Shown here piece by piece: positions 22,528-35,200 of a stretch of DNA of 64,000 bases. The stretch is taken from positions 900,548 through 964,547 of the forward strand of contig NW_019091539.1 in assembly GCF_001949145.1 (NCBI RefSeq). The letters run 5' to 3'. Both the position numbers and the translations under genes were made by a program. Numbering within the stretch: position 1 is the first letter of the stretch; every line of letters begins with the position of its first letter. The stretch comes from Acanthaster planci (taxonomy: Eukaryota > Echinodermata > Asteroidea > Valvatida > Acanthasteridae). Under the pieces are notes generated by a model, which was given only the letters and a program-made list of their open reading frames with translations, did not search any database and was not told the DNA's origin.

Positions 22528-25500
22528 CTATACAGCGTCTTCTGCATCTTGCATGCTTTCCTCTGCGATATTCCGTTGTGGGGGCGTTTTGCTTCTTTGA
22601 GCAGTGCCCCGCTGTTTCCCACCACTGCTCATCTGAGACGGAATAGACCTCCTTGAGAACAATGAGTTACTCCGAGACTTGGAACTGGTGTGGGTTCGGC
22701 TGGATCCCCTAGTGCTATCAGGAAAAGGACACAGACTACTAAGTTCTTTTAAACGCCAATATGAGTGATTCACTTGCCAAGATGTAGAACACACTGCACA
22801 CTCCACAAACCTGAGGTCTACAGCTCTGTCTGACCATGACCTTGCATGCTTTGGGTCAAGCATGGATTAAAAGGTCCGAGTGATGAATTTTTCAAAGACA
22901 CACTTTGTGCGAAACCTCATACTCTTCTTCAATGTACAAAAACTATTTGCCATCTTTCTTTTTTGTTTAAAAACACATTTAAAATAGTCAATGCCTCTCT
23001 GGACAACTGAGGGCCCTCTTGCTGTGATGTCACTCGCGGAAGACACTTTTCACTTCTTAGGTTTTTCTGTTCAAATTATGGACCCATAATGTGCTCATAG
23101 AAAGCAATTCCCCAAGAGAGGCTTGCTCACAGGCTTATCGCCATGTACTTAATTTACCCAACAATGAAGACCAAAAAATGTACACCCACAAAAAAATTCT
23201 AGCAGGTTTGTAGACATATCAATGAAACAATGGGGTTCCCTCCCTGGAATGACATCACAGTTTTGCTCATGAATATGAACATTTTCATAAGCCTAAAAAA
23301 AAAGGGCTCTGAAACACCTTAAGAAGTAGCAAAACAAATGTTAATCGAAACAAAAGGGTACATCTTGAAGGGTTGTTGGAAGAACGCTGCATTGCATTGA
23401 CTTAAGACCAATACATCTACCCAAATTGTTCTTAAGATTACAAGTTAAAGGTGAAGTAATGCAAGTGTCATTGTGGGAGATGGGGAAATGATTAAAGTGT
23501 GTGGTAAAGACCGTTGCAACAAACTTGTTGAAAACGTTGTGTATGGGTGCATCCACGGTGCAGGGAATTTTTTTCCAGTCTTTAAAAAGTTCATGTACGA
23601 ATTCACGGACAGGCCTTTAAGATTTGGTACAGAAAACAAAGGGAGTGCGTGGAAGACAAACATCCAGGTTCTTTCTTGGAAGCAAAACGTGACTGTGCAT
23701 TTGTGTGTTTGAGAGTGATGGTGATTGCAGGTTCTGAAACCACTTCAATTCCAACATTCTGAACCCAAAGAACAAGACAAATCCAATGTTTCTGTGGGAA
23801 AAGAGGCCTCAAAAGGACATCACAGTGCATCATTTTTTTTACCTTCCTGAGACTACAAATTTCTTTCACAACAAGGCAAATTCCTGTTTTGACTTCAAAT
23901 TCATGTATTTTCAAAACATGCTGGCAAAATTCTTAATATCGAAGCGAAAATAGATGAACGAATGCACTTCGCGATGCCACAAAAGAAATCAACGAAGTCT
24001 TGAAGGACATTTTTGGTGTTGTAGAGATAAATAACAAAGTTCCTTTTGGGTCACCTCAGAAGAGTGCTTAACTGTGTACCCAGAGTGCTTATGACATTCA
24101 TCCCCAAAAGTTCTGTTGACATTTCTGGATGCTGAAGAGCAAATTACCTTTCAAAAATCTCATTTTACCGTTGATACACGTGTCTGCTCACAGACCTGGA
24201 AGAACTTTACATTTGAAAAACACAAAATTGTTTTTTATTTGCAGGTTCTAATGATGACATAATAAACCATCTGACTCGTACCTAATTCTTTGATCCCAGT
24301 CTACTCCTGGAAATGTTCCTCAGTAGTGACACATATGAGTTACAAATGCACAAGATCTTTGCTCTTTAAGGTATGCAAGTACCACAGTACCAAACTCTTC
24401 TTGGTCTAGCAATCAGCTGATACCATTTTAAAAAAGTCTGTAAGCATTTTTCAGAATGCTGTATGACAGTTCAGCCATTCCTATTAGTTGAGAGCCCGTC
24501 ATGTGGCCAGTTTTAAACAGTTGATAAAGTACTGGCTGGCTTCAAGCAGTATGAGCCATGTGCAGCATATCTCCATATAAGGAGATTGTATATGACTGCT
24601 TGGGTGAGGAACATACCATAACATGGCTAGAGGGGTGTTTAAGAAAATGAAGTAAAATTTCAACTTGTTCTGAGTTTCTGATTTATAAGGTATTTCTGCA
24701 TGGGAATAAATACGTTCTTATCTGGTTTCATGTCTTTGTTCCATGTCTGGTCTTAAACTGTCGTTTCAGATAGGCTCAGGAGAACGGGCACAGACAGCGC
24801 CCTCACCTGCAGCTTGGGCATGGACATTACTTTCTTCCATTCTCCAAACACAGATTTACTCCTTTATTACTTCAATGCTTCCATATCTTGGAGAAAATCC
24901 TATTTCAACCGGGAAAGCGCTTTACCTGGAAATGCTTCCTGGCCTGCTGGGAATGCCTGCCATCATGTCAGACAAGTCATCAGCATCACGATCATTGATT
25001 GAAGACACCAAGTCACTCTGAAATGATAAATCAATTTCACCAATAGATACGTCAACCCACACGACCAAGAATCAGTCAATACAACGTATATTTTAAATTC
25101 TTCCAACGCTGTGCATCACCACAGCACTTCCAACACCAGATGAATGAGTAACTTCAGCAAATGCTAACTCAGAAAAGTCCGAAAACCAATCAATATATAG
25201 CACAGACGCAGCTTGGAAATGGTCCGATTGCTCACACACTGAACCTTTATGAAGCAAAGATTGGAAAACTGAATTGAGACTTCATTATAAAAAGGAGTAC
25301 GTCTTAAAACACACAGGCAAGGAAGCTTAGGCATTGCATTCCATTTTAAACAACAGGGATGACACTGTGAGTGTTTCTCATTCAAATAACTTAGGAAACC
25401 ACAGAAGTGATACCAAAAGAACATCATACATGCGTAAATACAATTTCCAGCATTTAGAGTTTTCGAGATGATCCCTCACCTCAGCTCGTGAGGGGATTCC

Positions 25501-28194
25501 TCGCATCCATTCCACCTCACTGTCCTCATCAGCATCTGCATCTACATCCTCATCCTCGCTCATCTCCTCCAGGATGGGTCGTCTCATCATCCTAGCCTTG
25601 TACTGTTGCTGCTGCTTGAGACGAAGGGTGCTCGGATCCAAGTCATGGAGAGAATCGTACATGTCTTCATAAAATCCGTCATCACCTGCATTATAAACAC
25701 AAAAACAGAGTCACTATCTGGTATTTAGGATTATCATAACTTTTGTGAGTATCCGATTTTGATATTGGAAGTTATTCCTTTTCACAGACACACAAATAAA
25801 ACTGTACGCTCAGAGTTGTCCCAGGGCTTGTGAAAAAATAGACAAGATTACTTGGACTGGACTCGAACCCACGACCTTCCGTTTACTAGTACAGATGTCA
25901 ATGAACCTGACCACCAAGTTTGCTGGGGTCGGCTGGCCAGAGAGTGAAGTTGATTTGATTTTAAGCATCTAAGGTTTTAAACACTTGTTGAAAGGTTCTG
26001 TCTGATTGAAACTGCCCGCTAGGCAACATCTCACCTTCCACACCTCTCTGCTGCAAGACCACAGATTCCCTGGGGTTATATAACCTCTGCACAGTCTCTG
26101 TCTGGTCCACTGGACGGGGCTTGTTCATTTTTCCATTCGCGAAAACACCTGCAGGTGGTAAATTGCAAGGTAAACAACTCGTCAATGTTTCTGTAGTAAA
26201 GCCAAATATCTGTTCCATGATTAATTCCCAATATGAGAAAACTTACAATTTGTAGATCTTTTGGTCCAAAAAAATCTGATTTTATAAAGCCTCCACCATC
26301 CTAAAAGTCAGCATTTTCAATCTACGTTTACCTGAAAAAGATCGACTCACAATTTCACAATTCATCTGTTTACATTGGCAGTACCACCCTTGCTTTGTTC
26401 TGAGTCCATCATTCTGTTTTGTTAAGACAAGTTATAATAAATTTTATTCTTACCTAAGGTGAACATCTTTAGAAGCATTCTCCTTTTCATGGGGGTCATA
26501 AGGATGAAGTCATATTCCCTCTGTGCCAGTCGCTTCTTGAAAGCCGGCATCAATTTCATGAACTCGTGAGCGGTCTCACGAATGGAGGACTTGACCGACT
26601 CAGAGAAGAGAGACACTGGAGAAAGGTGGGTGTGGGCTTCTATCAGCTCATCCAGAAGATCCCATAAGGTGTCGTGGATGGGGTCGTGGAGGTACTCCGC
26701 TTCTCGGCAGTAGGCATTGATGATCTGGATCTGACGAGATAGCTCGTGGACAGGACTGAAGAGTGGGCAGGTGGACAGAGCATGCTCCAAGACAATGCGG
26801 CCCTTCAAGAGGGCTCTCATGTACTTTTGGGTCTCACCGCTCAACTTGTTCACCTCCCGGCTGGTCATTTCCGGCCAGAGCGGCACCCCTCGGCACAGGA
26901 GGCCGTAGTAGCGCAGCAAGACATACACAAACCAGACAACGGTAAACACCGCCCAAAAAGCCCCGACGGCCAGCAGCTCCGAGAAAAGATACTCAGCCTG
27001 AAAGAACACAGAGTTGGTGTCAAAGAGGTTCTGCATCAGGCCCATGATGGCTAGGATGAGCATGCAGAGGAAGTTGATCATGATGTAGACATTGAAGGAA
27101 GTGATGCGGAATGGACGTCGGATGAGGATGACCAAGAATAGGGGACAAATAGCCACCAGGAAAACTATCATCTGCCACATGGGTAACCAGAGGAGGGCTG
27201 CATAGGATGCCAAGAGAACCAGCTTGAATAAGAACATGACCGGCCGGTAGTAGGCCCAGACCAGACGGAAGGAGGAGAAGAGGTGGTATAGCTTGATGGC
27301 CCAGATGAAATCCAGACCGTGGGAAAATTCGGTCTCTTTGAGTTGCAGAAACCCTTCATGGCGCTCTGACCGGTTGCTGAATATCTGGGTACGGATTTTC
27401 ATGATCATCCAAATGGGCAGTATGATGAAAAGTCCCACATAGATTGCCAGCGAGGGAACGACGTAGGCCAGGTGCTCGCCACCTGCACATGGTGTTGCAT
27501 TGTGGACATCCATGTTGTCGTCTGCATTGCAGTGGAAAAGCTTTGCCATCATTACGCCAATTGGCATAGCCAGGACCTGGCACAGGATGATGTATGCCCT
27601 CTGGAGCCTGGCGACCTGCAACAGCAGGTTGTAACGCTTCTGGTAGTTCATTGCAATGTACAGGATGATATATAGAGTGATCGCCACAAAGATGAAGATG
27701 GCCCAGCCCAGCGTATACCAGCGGTAGTCGAAACCAATCAGGGTGCTGTCGATAAAATTATTCCTGGCTGAGTTGTAGACTTCGGGGTCATTCATCTTCA
27801 TGAACTCCCACACGTCAAGGTTAGCGAGGAACAGGAACCGAGTTGGGTAGAGCCAGTTGAAGGGCCAGGGCCACCGCAATGAGATGGCTGCCAAGAGTGC
27901 GTAGAACTGGAGGAAATCAAGGACCAGGAAGAGTGCATCATGGAGCACAAGCATTGTCTGACGTTTCTGCCGACGGGAAAATGTGGCCATGTATTTGGCC
28001 TCCAGGTCGTCATCATAATAGCCCTCCTCCTCCATCATGATGTCTGCTTCGGTCACACCCACGTTGACTCGACGCGCCCTCTGTTTCTGACGGAGCTGAG
28101 TGAAGGATTGTCTGGTTCCAGACCCCCTTTGGAGGGGCAACAGGGGATAATCATCATCCCCCTCTTCCATCTGCAACAGATTCTCAGCTGACAT
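22528..28194 (-). CDS. Uncharacterised multi-pass membrane protein (TRP-like transmembrane module), 779 aa
   Basis: Function unknown. Minus-strand exons: 28194-26454, 26148-26035, 25685-25480, 25017-24926, 22714-22528 (TAG); all phases agree. The N-terminal ~75 residues are charged and cytosol-like with no signal peptide. About eight hydrophobic segments follow, near residues 80-106, 158-183, 200-220, 243-267, 318-337, 340-358, 367-390 and 404-428. A short loop between the third and fourth has C222, C236 and a possible glycosylation site N232. The cytosolic C-terminus has a helical region (about 440-580), an acidic Asp/Glu stretch (about 657-677), two GIPSR motifs (681-685, 708-712) and a Ser/Arg-rich end. 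The blocks FLQFYAL..WPWPFNWLY..NLDVWEF and RRPFRITSFNVYIMINFL recall the TRP-like module that ends large EGF/GCC2_GCC3 proteins in protists and invertebrates; this is an inference. Exon 4 reads AGG TAA across its donor, so a form ending at 24922 is also possible. Confidence 0.8.
25845..25925 (-). repeat. tRNA-derived SINE fragment
   Basis: On the minus strand it reads tRNA-like GGTGGTCAGGTTCATTGACA..GGTCGTGGGTTCGAGTCC, with a good pol III B-box (plus-strand 25858-25871). It lies in an intron of the membrane-protein gene. Confidence 0.5.
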
Positions 28195-28406
28195 GATTGC
28201 TGTAACATTCCTTCCTCACATTATGACAAAAACATCTTTCAGGGCCTGAGTCTGCAGATACAAGCAAAATTCAATCACGTCATTGTGCAAATTAAATACT
28301 TGCAGTAAGTTTGCACATGTTGGAATCAAATTTTTCCTGGAACAGAAATACTGCCATTTTATTTTAAGTGACATAAGCCTACCATAACGTAGATATAGTC
28401 TAGGCC

Positions 28407-28510
28407 CTACCCCCAGAACTGTGGGGTCCGACATCTGCCCCACTCCCACGAACAAAACATTTCTCAAAGAATTCGCGGGAGCGGGGTGGACCCCACTGTT
28501 CTGGGGGTAG
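28407..28510. repeat. GC-rich foldback element 1
   Basis: CTACCCCCAGAACTGTGGGG (28407-28426) is inverted at the right end, ACCCCACTGTTCTGGGGGTAG (28490-28510). Arms extend inwards through CCCCACTCCCACGAA / TTCGCGGGAGCGGGG, giving about 40-45 bp per arm. Confidence 0.75.
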
Positions 28511-28633
28511 ACAATTTTTTTTTTCAAAAACGGGTCATGATGGTGTAAAAAAAGGAAACATGATCATAACCTGCAAATAAAAAATACCACAACCTCGCCA
28601 GCAGCTAAAACTTCCGAAAGTTCTAACGTTAGA

Positions 28634-28750
28634 CCTGGTACTAGCCCCACTACTGTGGCACGGACTCTCACTCCCGCTCCATCCTTAGGGAGCGGGATGG
28701 AGGGGGAAGTCCGTGCCACAAGTTACCTAGTCTGCTAGTAGTAGTACCAG
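28634..28750. repeat. GC-rich foldback element 2
   Basis: The inner arms TGTGGCACGGACT and AGTCCGTGCCACA are exact reverse complements, with CTCCCGCTCCATCC / GGGAGCGGGATGGAG inside. The outer arms are CCTGGTACTAGC and GCTAGTAGTAGTACCAG. It shares the CACTCCC / GGGAGCGGG words with element 1, 124 bp away. Confidence 0.75.
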
Positions 28751-29278
28751 TGCCTTAAACAAACTTTATAGTACATGTAACACGCTTGTAAAATTTTACT
28801 TACAACCATGATAACTCTTGATTTATAAACAATAAGCCACAACATGTACTATGCACCCATTCCCAGACTTTACTGCGACTTATGAGTGGGACCTTTCGTC
28901 ACTCACCCTTATGGTGGACAATCAATTATGCAAATTTCACGAGCATCAATGGCATTGTCATGTTGACCAATGGGCGTCATCCATCACCATGGACACTTGA
29001 CCTGCCAAAGCAATGTTAAATTACTTGAATTTAAAAAATTATAGATTTGCATATTAATAGTCGTTCTTTCAAAAATAATCTATGTAAATAAAAAATATCT
29101 ACACGGTTTATTTATTTTATTAATGAAAAATGAAGAACTCTGTACAGGTTGGGGAGCAATAATGTAGCACGAGGATAAAATACGAATCAGACGGCTATTT
29201 TATATACGTAAGAATAGGTAACGTAGCTTGATATCTGTCAAATAGTTCACAACTAGAACTACCAGCAAAACATTCAAG

Positions 29279-32200
29279 ATGGCGGAAATTCTGGGCGAGA
29301 CCATCCTTCAACGTTTAGAAAAAGATGGACAGATTTCGACGGATGCTTTGGCTAAATCACTACAAAAAGACCATCAGCAAATTGTCGGAGCTGTGAAAAG
29401 CTTGCAGTCGCTAGGAAATGTAATTTTAATTCGTTAATCGGTATAAGGCTAGCTCTGTCTTTCTTGTAGGCACACGTGCGCTTGCATTGAATGTGTATGG
29501 ATTGCGTCAGCTAGTGAGCTACGCATAATCTCTTAGCACTGCTGGTGTGTCAATTTAATTAATGCATGGGATTGTATAGGGCGGCGCGGCGCGGCGCATG
29601 ACAGGGATAGCCATTATCCAGTCCTGTCTCTTGTGACTGCGGCTTCGAATTTTGATCAAAAGAGGCAGTGGTAAAAGCCGTGTACAAGCTTGTGCATGCC
29701 GTAGTCTCATGTCACATAAGCCTTATTGCATGTATTGTGATACCACATAAATGATTTTGCTCAATGGTAGAAAGGCATTATGGGAAGGAAAAAGAGCAAA
29801 CATGGCCCCTTTTTCCTTCCCACAGTGCCTTTCTACCAATGTGCAAAATTACCCGTGCGGTATCAGCAGTAAGGCTTATGTGAGTCTACAGCATGCAAAT
29901 TACCACACAAACTTGTGTGTTCATTCGAAGGGAGCTTGTAATGAGTGGTGTGTGGACGTGTATGACAAAGTCACTTACATTACAAACCGGATGGGGAAAT
30001 GCACACAAATAAAGGCTGGGCCTGTGTTCCAGCAAGCCCCATGATAATGCTGGACGTATGGAGTCATCCATGCAATGTCACTAATATGTCAGGGCTCGAA
30101 ATTGGGCTAATCATCACGGGAGCAAGTACTTGCTCCCTAGACAGTTGAACTTATGACTTTACGGGAGCAATTTTATTCCATTTATTCAAAGTCCTGTCAA
30201 CCAAGGCCAAGGGATTAACCACTTCCTGCCGGGCGACCCTTTTTCGAGTACATAGGCTTTATATTCTGAGCCCACGGACGTATATAAAAAAACCTGGACT
30301 TGCAACGCCTTTGTATGAAAAAGAAGCCTACCAGCGGCCATTTTACCGAGCCGAATACAAAGGCGTAGGTTGGCTCCCTACTATTGGCGTCAGGAAGAAC
30401 AAAGGCGGGCATTGCCAGGAAAGCTTTGTATTCGGCTCGGTAAAATGGCTGCGAGTGGATTCAATGACTCTATAAGCTGATTAAGGGCATTGCGAGTCCA
30501 GATTTTATTATACACGTCCGTGACTGAGCCAGGGAGCCCAGAACTGGGACAAAAGAGTTGGGCCTTGTAACAAAAGACCGTGCTCAGCACAAAAAGACTG
30601 AGCTGCTGGGCATTACTGACATTTTTTCGCTCTCAATAGTAGAGAAAATCCAGCCTTGTTTTGAAAGGCATTTGGGCGGATTACCACCGGGGACAAAAGC
30701 TCTCCACCACTGCAGCGATGAGCCACACAGCATAGCTGCACGCTAATCTGGCCCCTATTGAAAAGAGGTCTGCAGTGCACTGTGCTGGTTTCGGGAAAAA
30801 AAGAATCTTACGTAACACTGCACAATATGGGCTCTTTTTCCAAGGCTGCAGGCCTGGCTGAAATATTCAGGAGTCAATGAATTTTACCTGTCAGCTTTAG
30901 AATAGTGCCCAAAGAGTCCTTCATTTTGGTATAAACGGCTATTAAATGAATTGATGAATTTTTGAAGAACTTTGAAAACGTACAAATTACTAGTTGTAGT
31001 AAAATGTAGTATTCAGCCCTGTCGCTTGTAAGAGGACATGACCTTATTGTTCTGTAAAGCCAAAAGATATAATAGATAAGACAATGTACCATACAGTGCT
31101 TTGGCATGATGAATGCATGGCTTTATTGTTCTCTATACAAGTAACAATGGAGGGTGCCCGAGCCAGAAGTAGTAATTTGTAGCGCTAGGTCCTTCAGGCT
31201 CAGACTATTACTAAATATTTTGTAGTACTGAGCAGCGTAAGCCAAACAATATGCTTGGCGGTGAGGGTTAAAATCCAGTGAAATGGAACTCTTTCCTTGT
31301 AAACTGAAGAATCACTGTGGAGGAATATATTTTCTTTCTGTTCTTTTAACTGATATAACTTTTTTCATCCAAAGAGAATTATGGAATATTTATGTCTTAA
31401 CTTTCTTCAATACATTTCATTTCCTCCTCCAAACAGAAACGTTTGTTTTGTTACAAGTGTCCATCTTTACACCTGTGCTTGTAAGAATTTTCTTCCATCT
31501 GTTTTTGTGGTTAAGGTGTCCTACACCCAACAAGTGTAGCTTTTTCTAGGTCCCATCTGCTTCAGCACTTCTTTCTTTGAAACTTCACCCTATCTCAACT
31601 GCTGTGCCTGTACGAGGGGCACACTTGCAATAGCATTCATGAAGGCTTTTAAAATCTCTTGTAATTATGCATGGATGGACAACAAATGAAAGTGTACTTC
31701 ACTAGTTTAAAGGTATTCCTTGTTTTGTGTGTCTGTTACAGGTGATTGAAACGAAGCAACAAACCAGTAAATACTGGGAGTTGACTCTCGAAGGGAAGGC
31801 CATCATCAGATCAGGGAGCCATGAGGCCTTGGTGTTCCAGGCGGTACCACAAGAGGGCGGTATACCACAGGCTGAACTCATGGTAATGACTTGCAGCTAA
31901 AACACATTCGTTCGCAGCCGAGAATGTGTGTTGCAGACTGTTTTCAGTAACCTCTATGCAGCTTGTACACTAGCTCAATGGTGTCTGGTATCCAACTTGT
32001 TGTATATAAGACGATTGAAAATTATTCTATTACGTCAATTTAACCCTACATGGCCCATCCCCTTTAAACACTACCCTGGTGTAACACTGTGAACGATAAG
32101 TCTTGTGCTATACTGCAAAGTTTCACTAATCACTACCCAAAGCACCATTTCCCCAGTAAATAATACCAGATTCTAGGCCCTGCACTTCTCTATTTTAAAT

Positions 32201-35200
32201 TTTCCTCAATATTGTACTTGCATTACATGTATGTGACAGCGTCAAAATTTATGCAGACGTTAGTAATATGCAATCCACGAGCTTGCCTTCTCTAGTGTAA
32301 TGCGAGTTAATGAATGTACAACTTCCAACGAGCACCACCAACTCCATTACAGAATGCGGCAGAAGTCCTGCATTGTATTCATTTCGCCTGACATGTGCAT
32401 ATATGATGACATCACCACAAAACACAAGTACTCCTGCAGTCAATGTCAAGTGGCAATTGCAGAGGTCCTGTCGACGTTTCCATTAGATTTCATTCGCTGT
32501 TTCTTTGTTCTCTTTCTAGAAAACTGTTGCAAATGCAAAGATTGGTTTCAGCAAAGCCATGTCGGCAGGATGGTTAGAGATCAACAAAGCAGCTGAAGGA
32601 GGCCCTCGAGTTATGAGAAAGGTCAGGGGTCGTGCTGCACTTGAAAAGGATTTTTGTACATGCTGGCTATGTAATGATTCATAAATTTGTTGGGTTAAGT
32701 TGGCACCCAAGTTTTCTGACTTCGAAATTGTTTGCTACATCACAGGTGTCCAGCATTGTTGATAAGGTCAGAGGTCAGCTCGAGAAAGTCCTCGCTGGGG
32801 AGATTGGCTCCCTAACGGACAAGGAGAAAGGAGAGCTGAAGAAAAGAAAACTCATCCAAGAAGTGTGAGTCTTTCTACCCTCAGTGCCACTGCGCACAAA
32901 TGTAGGGACAGTTTAATAGAGAATTACTGGAGCGAAGGAAACGGAAAAAAACAATTCCAAAAACATCTCAGAAATATTATTTGGAATCCTGTCAGTCTGC
33001 ACCTGTGCTATCTGAGCTGAGTGATAAATGTTTTAGACAAAACAGACTCTTCAAGAACGCTAAGTCTGCAAGAAGATTCCCTTCTTGTCCCGTACGTAAT
33101 GCCATGGTTTCTTCAATTACACCGTCATTACAAAGATTAGTAATACAAAAAGTCTTGTTGGCACTCTCCATCCAGATGCCCAAGAGCAGAATGAAAATCT
33201 TGGAAATCTATGTATGTGTTTGAGGGTAAAACGTTGGTTACATGCAGGACATGGCAAGCAGGAAATAGAGGACTTGCTCAGAAACAAATTTTAAATTGTG
33301 GTTTTTATGCAATCGACTACATGTATGAAGAAAACAAGTTCTATACGATGCATATTTGTTTTAGTTTTCTAAAAGAACTTCCTTTATAAACATATTGCAT
33401 TATTTCATCGCTGTTACAAGCAGTTTTGAGAACAGAGTATTGGAATGTTTTCCAAATTTGATGTTCCTGAAATCCAGAGGTAATCAAAGTCAGTCGTTGT
33501 CCTTTGAAATATTTTAGGGTTTTGTAGACATTGCCAATAGATGCAAGGTCTTTAACCAGAGCAGGTCAAAATGTTAGTAACTTTGCATAAACATACAATT
33601 TGTCTTTTCTACTCCATTTGATGTAAGAGTGCTTTTTTTTTTTCAGGACACTGAATACCTTCTTGGTCATGAAAGGCTCTGAGTTCAGTACATCTGTCAG
33701 CAAGCCTGAAACAGACCTAACACCAGAGATGCTTGCCAGGTAAGAGGGAGTGTGATTACTGCAAATTGGAGAATGCCACCCAAATCTCATGTTTTATCAA
33801 TCAGGAACACCAAACTATAAAATAGAATGAAAGTATTTTCGTTGCATTTTGTTGGAAAGTGGATTAGGAAACACTTCTGTCTGCTCACATGGCAGTTTGT
33901 AGTATAGGCAGCTGTCGGGAACCAGTGAAGCCTTCAAACTTTGTTGGAGGTCCCCGGATATTGATGTGGACTTGTCTTTATGACGACAGACAAGTTCTTG
34001 TTTTTAGGCCTCTGGACGCTTACAAATTGTTTTGTTCATAGATTTGAATTTTCTTTTTTTTGGGGGGGGTAATCTCTAATGTGTATGTTTCAGTGGTTCT
34101 TGGAAGGATCACAAGTTTAAGGAGTACAACTTTGATGCGCTTGGGGCCATGCCAGCCTGCGGTCACCTTCACCCCTTGCTCAAAGTTAGGGCTCAGTTCC
34201 GACAGATCTTCCTGGAGATGGGGTAAGCACTGGTTGCTTAGGGCCTACCATTTCGATATGAGAACTTGCTTCAAGGATGTTCAAGGCATTAAAAGTAGAA
34301 ATGTGTCTGCCCAGCTCAAATGCACTTGTGCACCCCCTTTTCGGCCTCAGCTTGTGTCATTATGTGGTGAAAGGGCTCTTGCTATCCAAATCATTTGTGG
34401 ATTAATGTACCATGGCGATGTTTACAAACAGGCACAAATAGTGTAAAGAATTTATAAGATATGTGTAAAGATGGCCCGTGGAATGTTGATTAACAGTGTG
34501 GTCATTCCTTCCCCAATTCAAGAAGTTACCATCAGTGTAAGCTAGTGCATAAGGCCTGAGCTGTTTGAATAATTGAATAGTCAATCTTCATTATGTTTGA
34601 ATATTCAAATCTCACAAGATATACCTGTTTTTTTGTGGGGGTCTATCTCTGAGTTCCAGAGCAGGGGCGGTCCCCTTGTTAAAGGAGGATGCTGGGGGTC
34701 CAACATACAGTGTATGTTTGGCTTAATTGATGATTTATTGCTTTAGTGTCAGCGAGATCACACACCAAAAGAGTGTGGAAATGTTGGACAGAAAAATAAT
34801 CATTTGGCCTTATTGTTAGACGTATACTTTAGGTGCATTTAAATAGTTGTAAGACTTTGATTTGTGATTTTACAGAGCAATTTGATAATCGAATAATTGA
34901 ATTTTTCCAACTTTATTTTATTGGGATTTACTTTCAATTATTTGATATAAAAAATATTTGAATATTAATGATTGACTAATCAATATTCAATTATTCAAAT
35001 ATTCAGCACAGCCGTGTGCTGTATGTGATGTAACATCTTCATTTTTTAAAACTTGTATTGACAGCTTCACTGAAATGCCAACCAACAACTTCATAGAGAG
35101 TTCCTTCTGGAATTTTGACGCCCTGTTCCAGCCCCAGCAGCACCCTGCCAGGGACATCCAAGACACTTTCTTCATCAAAGGTGCCCCCCCCCTGCTGTTC

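Larger units (their letters stand above)
28195..29278. promoter_or_regulatory. Bidirectional promoter region between the membrane-protein gene and FARSA
   Basis: The start codons of the two divergent genes are 1.08 kb apart. The region holds two GC-rich foldbacks (28407-28510, 28634-28750), a CCAAT motif in TTGACCAATGGGCG (about 28965) and an AT-rich stretch before FARSA. No coding sequence is seen. A shared promoter is inferred from the head-to-head layout. Confidence 0.5.

Noticed and set aside
29751-30044. 97-residue open frame on the plus strand
   Set aside because: It overlaps a near-perfect palindrome in FARSA intron 1 and has no protein-like features.
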